A DNA stretch of 64,000 nucleotides. Source: Ostrinia nubilalis. Its lineage: Eukaryota > Arthropoda > Insecta > Lepidoptera > Crambidae. Location: the NCBI RefSeq assembly GCF_963855985.1, contig NC_087092.1:15996001-16060000 (forward strand), written 5' to 3'. Under the pieces are notes generated by a model that was given only the letters and a program-made list of their open reading frames with translations, searched no databases and was not told where the DNA came from. Shown one piece after another: positions 11,011-24,000 of the stretch (position 1 is the first letter of the stretch; each line of letters starts with the position of its first letter). A program made the translations under genes and the position numbers.

Positions 11011-14000
11011 CTGGGAATTTGAATTGGAATGATTAGGTAAATACGATGGGTTTTAGGAGCAGTCCAGTCTTCCTGGTGATCTGGGTGAATTGGAGTATGT
11101 AGAGAAAAAAAACACGCACAATGGCAGAGGGCTAAATGCGGAAACAGCTAAAAACTCTAGGTAATATGAGTTATCAATCTTAGCAGGGGTGCTCGGATAC
11201 AAGTCGTTCAGCGAAATCCTAATGATTGCTTATGTGAAGCAGCCACTTTATGCGAAGCACAGCGTTGAATAGAGCTCTGTGATAGGTTCGTATGTCCGGC
11301 ACTCAAGTATTGTCTATGAATAGGTTTTTTGGGACCCTGTGCGTCCACGCGCCCTGTGAGACTTCTTAGTAATGTTTGTGAATACGGGTTTAACTGACCT
11401 ATAAAAGGGAGCAATTTCTTTCTATGTTCGTTTATAAGTTCACTGAATGTGCTTCATAAAAAACAACGTAGCACGAGATGTTCTCTCGCTACCGCGATTC
11501 AATGACAAGCAGCGCCATCTTTTGGTGGACTCAAGCACGCATTCTTTTGCAACGCAGCGTGAGACGTCCACCTAAAAGGTGGACCGACGACATCGTAAAG
11601 GTAGCAGGGAAGCGCTGGACCACAGCTGGACGTACCAATCGATCAACATGGAAAGCATTGGGGGAGGCCTATGTTCAGCAGTGGACGTCCTATGGCTGAA
11701 ATGATGATGATGATGAAGCACGTATTCTTTACCGCAAATAGGCATGTTAGGAGTAATATCTTCAACCATATGAATTTTGACTACTCACGGGCATTGACAC
11801 AAAGCTAACGGACAGTTGGGCGGGTACCGCAGACAGTTGGTCTGGCACCAGTTCTGCATGCCGGGGATCATGCGGAAACCTTCCGTCGGTATGCACACTT
11901 GGTCCCTGAAACATTCAAAAAGTGTGTTAGAAAATGGAAGTAATGATGTTTTGCAGCCATAATCTCATACCAGAGTTGTAATAACCCAAACCTGAAACAG
12001 TATGTAGATAGGTACAGAGACAGCATACAGCACATAGCTCAGCTAAGATACATAAGATATTTCAATGTGTAGCTTAATGTGCTGTCGTCTTTAATTTGTT
12101 ACGTAAAATATTTTTTGCAATTCTGTCGGAGGGTTAGTTATTAATAACAATAATAATTTTGAATTACTTAACCAATATTTTCTAACATGTTCTAATTTTA
12201 AAACTAAAACTTGGTAAGCCTACTTTATTTACATTATCTACTTTACAGATAAAGAGTTATTTACAGTCTTATTTTCTGATATTAAAACAAGTTTCTACAG
12301 GGTGTTAGTTACAAAACGTAGTGGAAATAGTTAACACGACAGTAGTTCAAAAGTTTAGTGACAAACAAATCGCAGGCAGTTAGACTATCTAATCATTATT
12401 TGTTTTTATTTACACAGACTAAATTGAGTTAAAATTACCTAATCTAATCAGGTAGATAGTTACAGGTTTCTGAAGTTTAGTTCAGAAAACATATAATGGA
12501 GTTGGGTTCAAACCAAATAAGTACAACTTTAAACACAAATAACAAGTTAGTAACGTATACATTTTTAAACAATTAAAAAGTTTTAATTGTTACTGACACT
12601 GTACACTAGAAATTAAGGGCAGATCCATATAGTAATCGTTTCTACCTCTACTTAATTTAATTATTACTACTTAGTAAAATAACTTTACGAGAAATACTAA
12701 CAACTATTTCTCGTAAACTTATTTTATGTTACGTTAGTCATGTAGCAATTTAAAAAAGTTTCTTTCAGGAATTAGGATCCACCCTTTTCATCTACAAAGA
12801 AGACTCAAAGACAGAGAAATTATTCACAAAAAGCCGGGTCCACAGCCATCACCGGCATTCACAACAAATCTGAGGGTACCTAATAACGGGCGGTTTACTA
12901 TCGTCCTCGTCAATGTCGGATATATCGTTGCTGAAAAAATTCAACACATTATAAAAGTGCACGTTAATGACATATTATTTGTATGATACAGAAAAATATA
13001 TGATAGAAATGATAAAGCAGCGTGATTACCTAATAACTTGAAACCTTCCCATCATGGAGTCTTTACGAGTTTCTCTGAAATATCAAGCATATGAGGCTGA
13101 CTGAAACTTTTTGTTTTAAATGTTTTGGTCTTTTTTGCTTAGTTTTGTACAATATTATTTGACATTTAAGTTTCAGTCAGCCGTTCAATGATGAAAAAGC
13201 ATAAAGAATTAGAAATGAGAAGTAGATAATTTATCAGTAGGTAAAGTAATACTTAGATAAAAATATTTTATCGCCTTTTTTGTTCAGCTTTAAATGATGA
13301 ATTGCTATAAAAATTAATACAAAAGTCTCATAGATAAGTAACGTCGATATAGAAAAAAGCTAGAATGTAAAAAGTTTATAGTATGAGGTGCGATACGATT
13401 AACAAACATAATTCGATCAATATGTTTCACAAACTGTACATACCAAACTGGTAACGGTATACAACGCATTGAACACTAGCATCCATCTGTTGCATTTAAA
13501 GTAAATAAATAAATACAGTGAAGAGTGACGAGACAATCAACCCGATTGAGCTAACTGCCCACCTCACTGGAATGCGACTCTCCCTCGCATTCACCCGCAC
13601 AACTCCTCGCTTTCGCCCGGTGCGTACCAGAGCGTCGATTGACGTCATGGCTGCCAGGTGCGCAGTTAACTCAATCGGGTTAGGGTGTGTTGCACCATCT
13701 TACTTTAACTTTCACCAACGTCAAAAACCTGTCAAACTCCATACAAAATAGACCGGTTAACGTAATAGTTACGGTCAAAGTTAGATGGTGCAACTCAGCC
13801 TTAGTGTTCAACACGTGTGTAACTTTTATTATATTAGTAAGGAGCAACAAAATCTTTACAGCGGGCAGTAATGACCACACATGGCAGAGAAACAATCTTG
13901 TCTTTCTAAATAAGATGGAATTAAAAAACAATTCTTCATTAAAATGTTCTACTCACCTGATAACCAAAGGATAGACGTTCTGCGGCATCCTGAAGTCCCG

Positions 14001-17000
14001 GTAATAAAGCAGGAAGGGGTAGTCCCTCCGGAGGTCTGCGAAGGCTGGTGGTAGACCACCAGTGCTGGTCACCACGCTCACGTCGGCGCAGTTGCGGAAG
14101 GTTTCCGAGCGGCCGCAGCCCACCGCCTCCGTCCCGTTGGGGCAGATGCCCCACATGTTACCTGGAAGAAGCTTGAAAGGTGATTTGTGCCGGTGGTGTG
14201 ACATTCGTTATCGGCTTCGACTCGATAAAGCTGCTGTGTACCTACCATGAGTTTACGATAAGTGTGCTCGCTAGCGAGTACGTCAAAAATCTCTATGAAG
14301 ATTTTGTTTCTTGAAAGTAGCCGCTAGGGGCGCTGAACAATATGTCATACAAGTAATGTCATTTTTTTACGCAGTCGCTAGCGAGCACACCTAACGTAAA
14401 CTCATGGTAAGCACACTGTTAAACGTATAGCGAAATGTTCGTTCGTTCGTTTCAGCCGAAAGATGTCCACTGATGATCAAACTGGAATAGACCTAAAATG
14501 TAGCCTCAGTCCCGCTCTTCTATCTATACTCTATACTACTTAATATTATAAATGCGAAAGTAACTCTGTCTGTCTGTCTTGCTTTCACGCCTAAATCACT
14601 GAACCGATTTTGACGAAATTTCACGGGAAAGGAAGGACATAGGATAGTTTTTATCCCGGTTTTTGAAACAGGGACGCACGCGATAAAGTTTTTCTGTGAC
14701 AGACAAAATTCCACGCGGGCGCAGCCGCGGGCGGAAAGCTAGTTTACTATGGTTCTCTTTTCGTGGTAAGACTGGCCTGGAACACTTACCAGTGTAGTAG
14801 GTCCACTGCAGCACACACTGCGTGCAGGTGACGTAGGGTGGCAGCCGCACCCGGTACCTGAAGATTTCCTTCTTAGCCGTGTCCAGCGGGATGAGGAACC
14901 GGTCCTCCCGGGTGCCTGATATGTGCAGGGGGTGCCTGGAAACGAATATAACATAAAAAAAAAAAGTACCTGTTAGATTTTTGTCGATCGTAAGCAACAA
15001 TAGCACCATATCGGCATCAGACTGGCGAGCTAAGTAGCTCGACCCTGTCAATCACTTGAAATGGGAATGGGTTAACAGGACTATTTAGGACTTTGTGCAA
15101 TACAAATCGTCCGCCTTATGGGCTCACCGTTCACCAGTCTTCATCCAACTAGTTGTTTTATTCCTAGGCTAATTCCACTTGTCTTTTTAAAAACCTCAAC
15201 GTAAAGGTTCAACCTAACAGTATGGTTAAGATTTGTAGTTTAGTCTGAGTCTTACCTATCAAAACATTCCTGGCTGGCTTCCTGCTTGGGATTGTTGTTC
15301 GGGCACATCTTGATCACGAACGTCCCCAAATGGTTGGCAGTCAATTCTACCTCTATTTCTATTTCCTGGAAGTGACCAAATGTAGGTAAATTTTAGTCCA
15401 CCCAAACTTGATCTGTAAACGATGACGATTTCATACATTTTATGTGTAACTAAATGCAGAATATAATGTACAATTAGAGCCTGTCTTTTTAACTTATGAG
15501 CGACAGAACACTTTTCCCATTAAACATGTAATGGTATTTTAAAAGCTTAAAGGGGTGAATTTCAACAAGTGCATATTTTTGCCTAATTTTGGTGGAAATT
15601 GTTATTTGTGTATTTTTATTCTTTTATTATAGATCAAATTTATTGGAAACTTATACTGTTTCTAAAATGATTAAGACATTAAATTTTGTCCAGCAGTTTT
15701 TTAGATTTTCCTTACACCAAAATTTATACTAAAGCACCAAAATTAGAAATGCTGTCAGTCGGTCATGTCGGTGCCAGCCTGCTTAGTGCCAAGCTCAAGA
15801 AATGTTTTAAATTTACCAGCACCGACTCCAAAAATATTAAACATGGTATATTGTCCTAATAAATAAATAACGACGTACTTATTTTCTACTTTTAAGTGAT
15901 TTTTGGCGTCGGTTTTAATTTTTTTGTTAAAATTATTTTTTTTTCATGCTTTTTAGTTGATTAGTCCTTGTTATTGTCACTGAAGAGGGACAGTACCTAT
16001 GTTTAATGTGATAAAGACTATAATTTTCCATTACAAAATGTAAATCACAATCCAAGTGTAAATAATCTTCCTAGCAAAATACAGGCTCCCTACTTTAAAT
16101 ATCGGCAACTAAAAAGTATCAGGCTATTTCTCATCGCCACGGTTCTCATCGTCACCTTCGTGGCGAATTTTATTTCTAACTTATTTCAACTTTTTGTAAA
16201 CAAAAATTGTAGCGCTTGATGTGAAGATTGTATTCTCAGTAAATCAGTCAAATAGTGAGTCTCGTTTGGAAGCTTTAACGTTTTGAATTTTTTGATGCCA
16301 CGAAAGTGATTCTGTACTTCACAGCAATATTTTTTTCAAACTTTACTACTGTAAATGACTCTTAAGTGTTTATAAAACATATATTTTGTCTTATTTTCAT
16401 AGATAAATAGCAATAACATAATATAAATAGCTACATAATAGTACCTACTTAAATACAAGATAAAAGAAGAACGGTCATCTGTGACCCAGGCCCGACAGAA
16501 ACGAGACATACCTCAGTTTTTTTGTCATGTCTTAATTAGATAAATTATATATTTTTTATATTCGAAATCTATGTATAACACCAAAATGTTACCCTTTGTT
16601 TTTGTTCAGGCGTTATACAAAAACTAATACAAATTGCCTATTTATCACCAAAATTGGTAAATGTATGTACCTAAATGTCTATTACAGCTGCTATGGAATG
16701 TATCTAGGTGACCTGGAGATACAGCCGAATTATACAGGGTGGAAAAAATAATAAGTTACAAAATCCAAAAATTCAATGTTACCAGCTTCCATAATCTGTA
16801 CCCTATTATTAGTACCATTTGAAAGAGCTCGTGAAGCACTTTCAGAATCAGTAACTAGTTTTTCGATATCTTGTATAGTTTAGAAATAATCGAGTGAGAT
16901 CACTTATCGTTTCCACCCTGTATAATCCGGCTGTATCTCCAGGTCACCTAGATACATTCCATAGCAGCTGTAATAGACATTTAGGTACATACATTTACCA

Positions 17001-20000
17001 ATTTTGGTGATAAATAGGCATTTTGTATTAGTTTTTGTATAACGCCTGAACAAAAACAAAGGGTAATATTTTGGTGTTATACATAGATTTTGAATATAAA
17101 AAATATATAATTTAACTAATTAAGACATGACAAAAAAACTGAGGTATGTCTTGTTTCTGTCGGGTCTGGGTTTTTTTTGTATGGGGCGTGACCGTTCTTC
17201 TTTTACCGATTACGTCACCTACTAAGTTACAAGATTCTACGCAATTGGTTTTAAGGGTGACACTGGTGGCATTCTGAAATGCTAAAGAAGCAAAAAACGG
17301 ATTATCAGTACCTCAATAAAAAAGAACTCTAACTGATTATCAGTCCCTCAACAAAAATATATTTTTTATTTAGGCCAGAGGGCCTCGTATTTTTGTTGTA
17401 CAACTTTTAACTCAAACTTCAGATTAAATTTATCTTACAAACAGATACACACACACAGTCACATATACAGACATACATACAGTCACACAGACAGACAGAC
17501 AACAAAAATACGAGGCCCTTATTTATTTATTGATGTACTGATCTCTACTTACCACGTATAATTTATTAGTTATTAAAATATTGTAAAAACATAAACACCA
17601 GTCATTATATTTTAAAATAAACCAAAGCAAGAAATCACTTTCGTGGCCTTAAATCACCTTCGTGTATAAAACACCACGAAGGTGATGCCACGAAGGTGAC
17701 GAAAATTTTAGTTTTTTATGAATTATCCTTAAATTTGAATTTAACGGTTCAAGTTGAATACTACACAAATAAGTCTAACATGTTAAGTGTTCAATGGCAA
17801 AGTTTCAATTAAATTGTTTAAATTTTAGAGGTAGAAAATATTGTTCAAGCAAGCGACGGTATTTCTATGGATAATCACAAAAAGTTACGTATTTTTTTCG
17901 CGGAGCGACGATCGACCTATCTCACCTCCCCAATGGTCGAAGCGCGACTGACGTTAACCGAATAGAACGCTGTGATTGGTTGTTGGTGTTCAGTTTAACG
18001 GCAATCTTGTATTATTACTCAAAATTTTAGGTACCTAAAATCGTGTGACCAACGTATTTCGCTTTCTCAATTCAAAATAATTATAAGAAGATATTTTTTT
18101 GACTATTGTGTGGAAAGTATATTTAATTACGATGATTTTAGTATATGCTACACACAAATTGAATGAAAATTGTGAATGCAGTAACCAAATGTTTCATTGC
18201 AACCGAAGGTGTGACACGATGAGAACGCGAAAAATGACCCCGTTTTTTATGGTTTCATGTGATTTTTTCGTATTATTTTTGCTTCTATTACGATAAAATT
18301 TATTTTGTATGTAGCTAAATAGATATTTAATCATCTGATTTCAAAGTTATTGTTCTATCTTATACCGTTTATGAACTATTATTGTGTGACCATCAAATTT
18401 GAGTGTAAATGAGAAGTACCCATCAATGAATCATGTGTCAATGTATGTATCAACAAATGAGTATTGAGTATCATCTAACTCCTAACTTATGTAGTTTGAC
18501 CTTTCATCATCAGCTCATCTTAAATACCTGAAATAATACAACTGTATGTACATACCTACATAAAATATTTAAAGAATTATCCTCCAACTCCTAAGCGTTA
18601 AGGAGTTTTACCTTCCATCATCACCTCATCAACATTAGATGATGACTACTTGAATAACTTAAGAAAACGTATTGCATTCCTACAAAATTTGAGGTTTACT
18701 CTCGATTTCCCTAGGATCCCATCATCAGATCCTGACTTGGTGACAATGGGACCACCACATAAGTGTACCCTATAGAACAAAAAAAGAATTTTGAAAATCG
18801 GTTCACAATTGACGGAGTTAAGTCGGTTAAAAATGCTTTGGTGCACCACCAAAAACACCAAAATTGACTCACCAAAATTAGATTCTCGTTGAAAAAACTA
18901 AATTATATGAAATCTGTTTTAAATATAACAACAACATTTTAACACATGGTATGAAAACAGTTCCCTTACATTATACAAGGAATTCAACTAAAAAGAATAG
19001 CTTAGAAATCTTATACAAAAAGACACCAAAATTGCAGAATTGTTGTCCGTTTAAAAAAAAACAACACATTTACGTTTTTGGCGGGAAGACGCAGAGGTCT
19101 TGCACCCGTCTGCCGTCACTGCTCGCGGGGGCGGTACTAAACCTAACGAATGATGGGAGTGTTTAAATCCTGTTTGATCTTTAAAGAAACTGACGAGCTA
19201 TTTCATTATTGACATCAAAATCATAAATTTTTCGCGGACAAAACTTAAGGACGTGACTTAATCACAGTTATTTGGGAAACTTGCTTAATTTGGTAATCTT
19301 AGATAATAGATAGATTGTATAATTCAAAAATATACTTTTTCCCTAAGTTCTGTTTTGATCTTCAGCTAAAAAAATACATATTGTAAGAAATTAAGGATGT
19401 GGACACTGCACCAAAATTAGAAACGCTTAGTTCAATAATTTTTGTCGAAATTGTAAAAGAAAATACTCATTAATAATGTTGTCCTCAAAATGGAACCTCT
19501 GTATATTTTCGTGTAAAAAAAAATCAAAGTTCTATGTCATAAAAAACATATGATTTGCAGCTACGCCGCTCAAAAAATGTGTTTGGGAAATTGACCCAAA
19601 GGTAGCAACATCATGCAACAGCATTTTTTAATACTCTTAGGATTTGACACATGGATGCATTCTGCGGCCTGCGGTCAGGTTAAAAATAACGCAGGCAGAC
19701 CGCATTATGTTTGAACAACTTTGGGTCTCTATACATTTTGTATTGATGCGATCTGATCATCTGACCAGTGCCACGTATCCTAGGTTCTTCAAAATGTACT
19801 TAGTTGATCACAAACCTGTCCAACGCTGTAGTGCCTCGTGACGATCCCCTTCCCATACATGCCGCCGGCCTCGTGCGGCCTCGGCTCGCTCAAGTGATGC
19901 GCGTCCCCGCATATTCCGCACTGCCCTTTATTCTGCTCCCATTGGACTGAGAAGTAAAATACATATTGCTTTAAAGTTTTCATTATGTAACGTGTTCACC

Positions 20001-20977
20001 CATCACTCATCGTGATACACAATGATGACCGCGACCTCTCTGGCAAGAGTGCACCGACTGGGTAGAGAGAGAAAGTGTTCTTTCTTTCACTATAATCATG
20101 GTAATAATTCAGAGAGTTAAGCCTGTAAAGTGAAGCTAGTCTATCGGCAACCTGATCATCACTTTCCCAGGTGAATTGCAGGTCTAGTGCTTCCGTATGG
20201 GTAAAAAAGTAGACAGTGTGTTCGTGGCCACATACGTCTCGAATAAAAACGAATCCAGTCTATGAAACAAAGTATCGATCTAAAGACTCAACATAAAATT
20301 ATACTGGTTCAGGTTTTAAAGTTTTTGTCAAAAATATGCAAAAAGCATCTCAACTAGTTTAACAATATAATAATATAGTACATACATAAGCATGTACTCG
20401 ACTTAGTTCCTGATTGCCTTTAAAACTGCTTTAAATACTTCATCCAAGCTGAATTTAAATCAAGTTTAAATGTCAAGCTGCAAAAACTGGAATCTAATTA
20501 AAACGTGGGTTATTGTACGGAAAAGCTGTTTATTAGATAAAGCAGTTGACCTGATCGGAATTTAACGAACAAAATGGTTTCTGCTATTATGGAAGTTTCT
20601 ATTTTTTGGCTCTACAATGAACTCTACATTATAAATAGATAGCATTGGATCCTTTTCGTTTCTTATTTATTTTATTTATTCATGAATAGAACGGTAGTAC
20701 CAATTACACTATTCAAACTAATTACTAATTTAGGTTGAGTTGTACCACCTAACTTTAACCGTAACTATGACGATAACCGGTGCTTTTTATATGGAACTAG
20801 CTTTCCGCCCGCGGCTTCGCCCGCGTGGAATTTTGTCTGTCACAGAAAAACTTTATCGCGCGCGTCCCTGTTTCAAAAACCGGGATAAAAACTATCCTAT
20901 GTTCTTTCCCGGGACTCAAACTATCTCTATGCCAAATTTCATCAAAATCGGTTGCGAGGTTTAAGCGGGAAAGCGTA

Positions 20978-21022
<45 letters not shown>

Positions 21023-24000
21023 GTTACTTTCGCATTTATAATATTAGTTGGGATTAGACAGATTTTTGAAGTTTGTTAAAGTAAGATGGTGCAACTCAGT
21101 CTTAGTTATCAGTTAATCTATCTATCTGCTATCTTCTTTTCCAAATTTACCTTAACTAATATTTAATACAATGTCCAAGACAGGATATATGCTATAGTCT
21201 TTTCACAGCCAGACTAACAGTGCCTTACACCAGTAATTCTAGGAAAATCGTAAGCTAAAAATAGAACGAACAGCACAAACTTGCACAGTCATCATTTCTT
21301 AGTGAATCATCGCATTGTCTTGAAATATTTTTTTATAACAGTACACAGTTCAAAGATCCACCGTTGACTTGCATTATTCTAGGAATAATTGAATACTTAG
21401 CCGACAACAATGGGTTCAGTGAACTTTTCATTAGTTAAGCATAGTGCCTTCGCGCATCATTAAACCAATCAATGGGGGACAAAAAATGTTTGCCAAAAAT
21501 ATTCAGAGCAAGGATATTGCCCTGGGACCACAAGTTCACAACACAAGGATGTACAGTCGACGGCTCATCAAACTAAACACCGTAGCATCTTAAAAGTAGT
21601 AGTATTAGGGTCTATTTTCCATCGACATTAAAGTCCGATGTGCTATCATCTGTACAGTATGGTACATCGGCGCCATCATCATTGTTTGTATCATCAATTA
21701 GTTTTTGTCGATAAACCTTTATGTGCGTCAATGGGACTTTATTTTCCGCGCGTGAAATCCATTATCCGTGCCTGCTGGGTACAATATCCTGTAACCTTAT
21801 CAGTTCTACGAAAACCACGGATAAAATAACCGAGTTGTTCTGCAATTCGTAGTAATTTAGTATCTATAAACACGTTTCGAATGGATACAGGATAAAAATA
21901 CGGGCTGGGTTGCACCGTCATCTTTAACTTTAACAAACGTCAAAAATCTGTCAATCTACAAAAACACCGGTTATCGTTATAGTTACGGTCAAAGTTGGGT
22001 GCTACAACTCTGTGTTAAAAATAACAATTTAACACTGCTTCGGGACGATAAGGTGGGGTGGGCCATTGCAGTGAAAGAGGCTGATTCTTGAATTGATGAA
22101 GCTTTAGGTAAACTGATTATGTTACAAAACAACAGTCTGAATTTTGGAACTACATAGCACCTAACAGTCTGAGACTACTCTGAAAGATGACTAACGTTTA
22201 ACTTTCTACTTCAGCAGCTAAAGTAAGTTTTTTTCATATATTCGAACTGCAATTAACCCGGTCAAAGGCTTATGAATCATGCACCATCCCATTCACAGCA
22301 CACCGATTGTTTAGCCAAGGAAAACGGGCGACGGTTGCCGGTATTTAACCTCTGCTCAAAGCCAAACATCATAAGAAGCTTGGGACATGTTTGTTTTGTC
22401 AACATCTGCTGCTTGACTCATGCTAATTTGAATATCCGAGATGGTGTTGGTTTGTTTGTAACCGACATTCTAATCGGATTCGACATGTCCACACGAGTAC
22501 ATTCAAGCACTTTAGAAAAAGCTTCTGCATTTCAAAGAATAAGCTACGAATTTATCCTTCGTTTACAACAACATGATGTACCTATTTTGCTGATGTGTCT
22601 TTTAGTTACAAATTTCACAATCGTTCCTAGTAGAAGCTTACTGGTTACTTAATGTAACACTCATTTAATATGGATGCACTTGACAAGAAAAGTGGGAATG
22701 TGACCTAGAAAAAGTTTATTTACCTACTTGAGCAGATGTATCTTGAAAAATAAATTGTGCAAACTGACACTTTCTTTTTGTTGCCAAAACGTTTAGTTCT
22801 AACAACTTCTAACTTCGTACCGTTATTGTTCTGTCCTTAGTCCAGTCAATGAATGCCTTAACGACGGTGTAGAGAGAAATCCGTGGAACACAATTTCTGA
22901 CCTCGGGACTTTATTTAGCCTAGTTAGGAGGTGAACATAGCAAAAGTCCCCGCCCTTTGCCCTTGAGCCGGCGGGGAGAGGGGGGTTTAAAGGTACCACT
23001 TTTCGGTTTTTCGCTTAATCCTCGGAAACTATGCGTCCTAGTGACATGACTACTATGAACCAAAAAAAGCTTATTCAATTTGCTACAGGTGAGACCGTCA
23101 AGTTTTTCTATATCTTGTATAGTTTTTGCGGCATCTGCTCTGGAAGGTCTGTAAAATTGGAAATTTTATTGTTGTCTTACATGTTCCTTTCAGGAGAAAA
23201 TCGACTAAATCCACATTGAGCAAACACTATAGACATGCGGAAGCATGTTAAGCCTAGTTCCATGGAGGGGACTGCACCGTGCGTATATTTAGACGAACCA
23301 ATTAGAGCCACTTTTGACTGTTCATCATTCAAAAACTACTGTGCATTAACACTTCAAATTTGGCTCATGTATTGAGACTTACAAGATGTACATCAGCTTC
23401 AAATTTCATAAATATACCTCAAACGGTTATTTAGGTATTGACGTTCAAAAATCGATATTTAGAGCACTACTATCTATCTATCACATGTGAAATGTTAAAA
23501 TTTACTGGTTTTTTATTTGTTCCTTTGTATTTACATAACTACCTTTCTGGATGCCAAATTTGAACCTTCGAGGTCATCTGGAAGTGGTTAGAATTTGGTC
23601 TATAGGTCAGACATGTAGATTTTTGGACGTCAATATCTAAAGAACCGTTTGAGGTATATTTATGAAATTTGAAACTGATGTATATCTTGTAAGTCTCAAC
23701 ACATGAGCCAAATTTGAAGTGTTAATGCCCAGTAGTTTTTGAGTGATGAGGATTCAAAAGTGGCTCAAAGTGATTCGTCTAAATATACGCACAGTGTAGT
23801 CCCCTCGCTGGAACTAGGCTTAACATGCTCCCGCATGTCTAGAATGATTGCTCAATGTTGATTTAGTCGATTTTTTTCTGATGGGAACATGTAAGACAAA
23901 AATAAAATTTCCAATATTACAGACCTTCTAGAGCAGATGCCGCGAAAACTATACAATTTATAGAAAAACTTGTCCATCTCATCTGTAGCAAATTGAATAT

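Noticed and set aside
12430..12475. Possible third mini-exon of the AA15 gene (ACTTCAG...GATTAG|GTAATT on the minus strand)
   Set aside because: Splice-like ends are present, but the phase-2 frame meets a stop after two codons and the length is not a multiple of three.
20740..21079. Frames such as LAFRPRLRPRGILSVTEKLY, repeated at 37386-37659 and inverted at 14596-14714
   Set aside because: Consensus of the GTCY-MITE in three copies; no evidence of a real protein.
22272..22652. Open frame of 126 codons on the plus strand
   Set aside because: No family resemblance, no codon or GC island, no splice or promoter context; it lies inside an AA15 intron next to a foldback element. Chance is the simpler reading.
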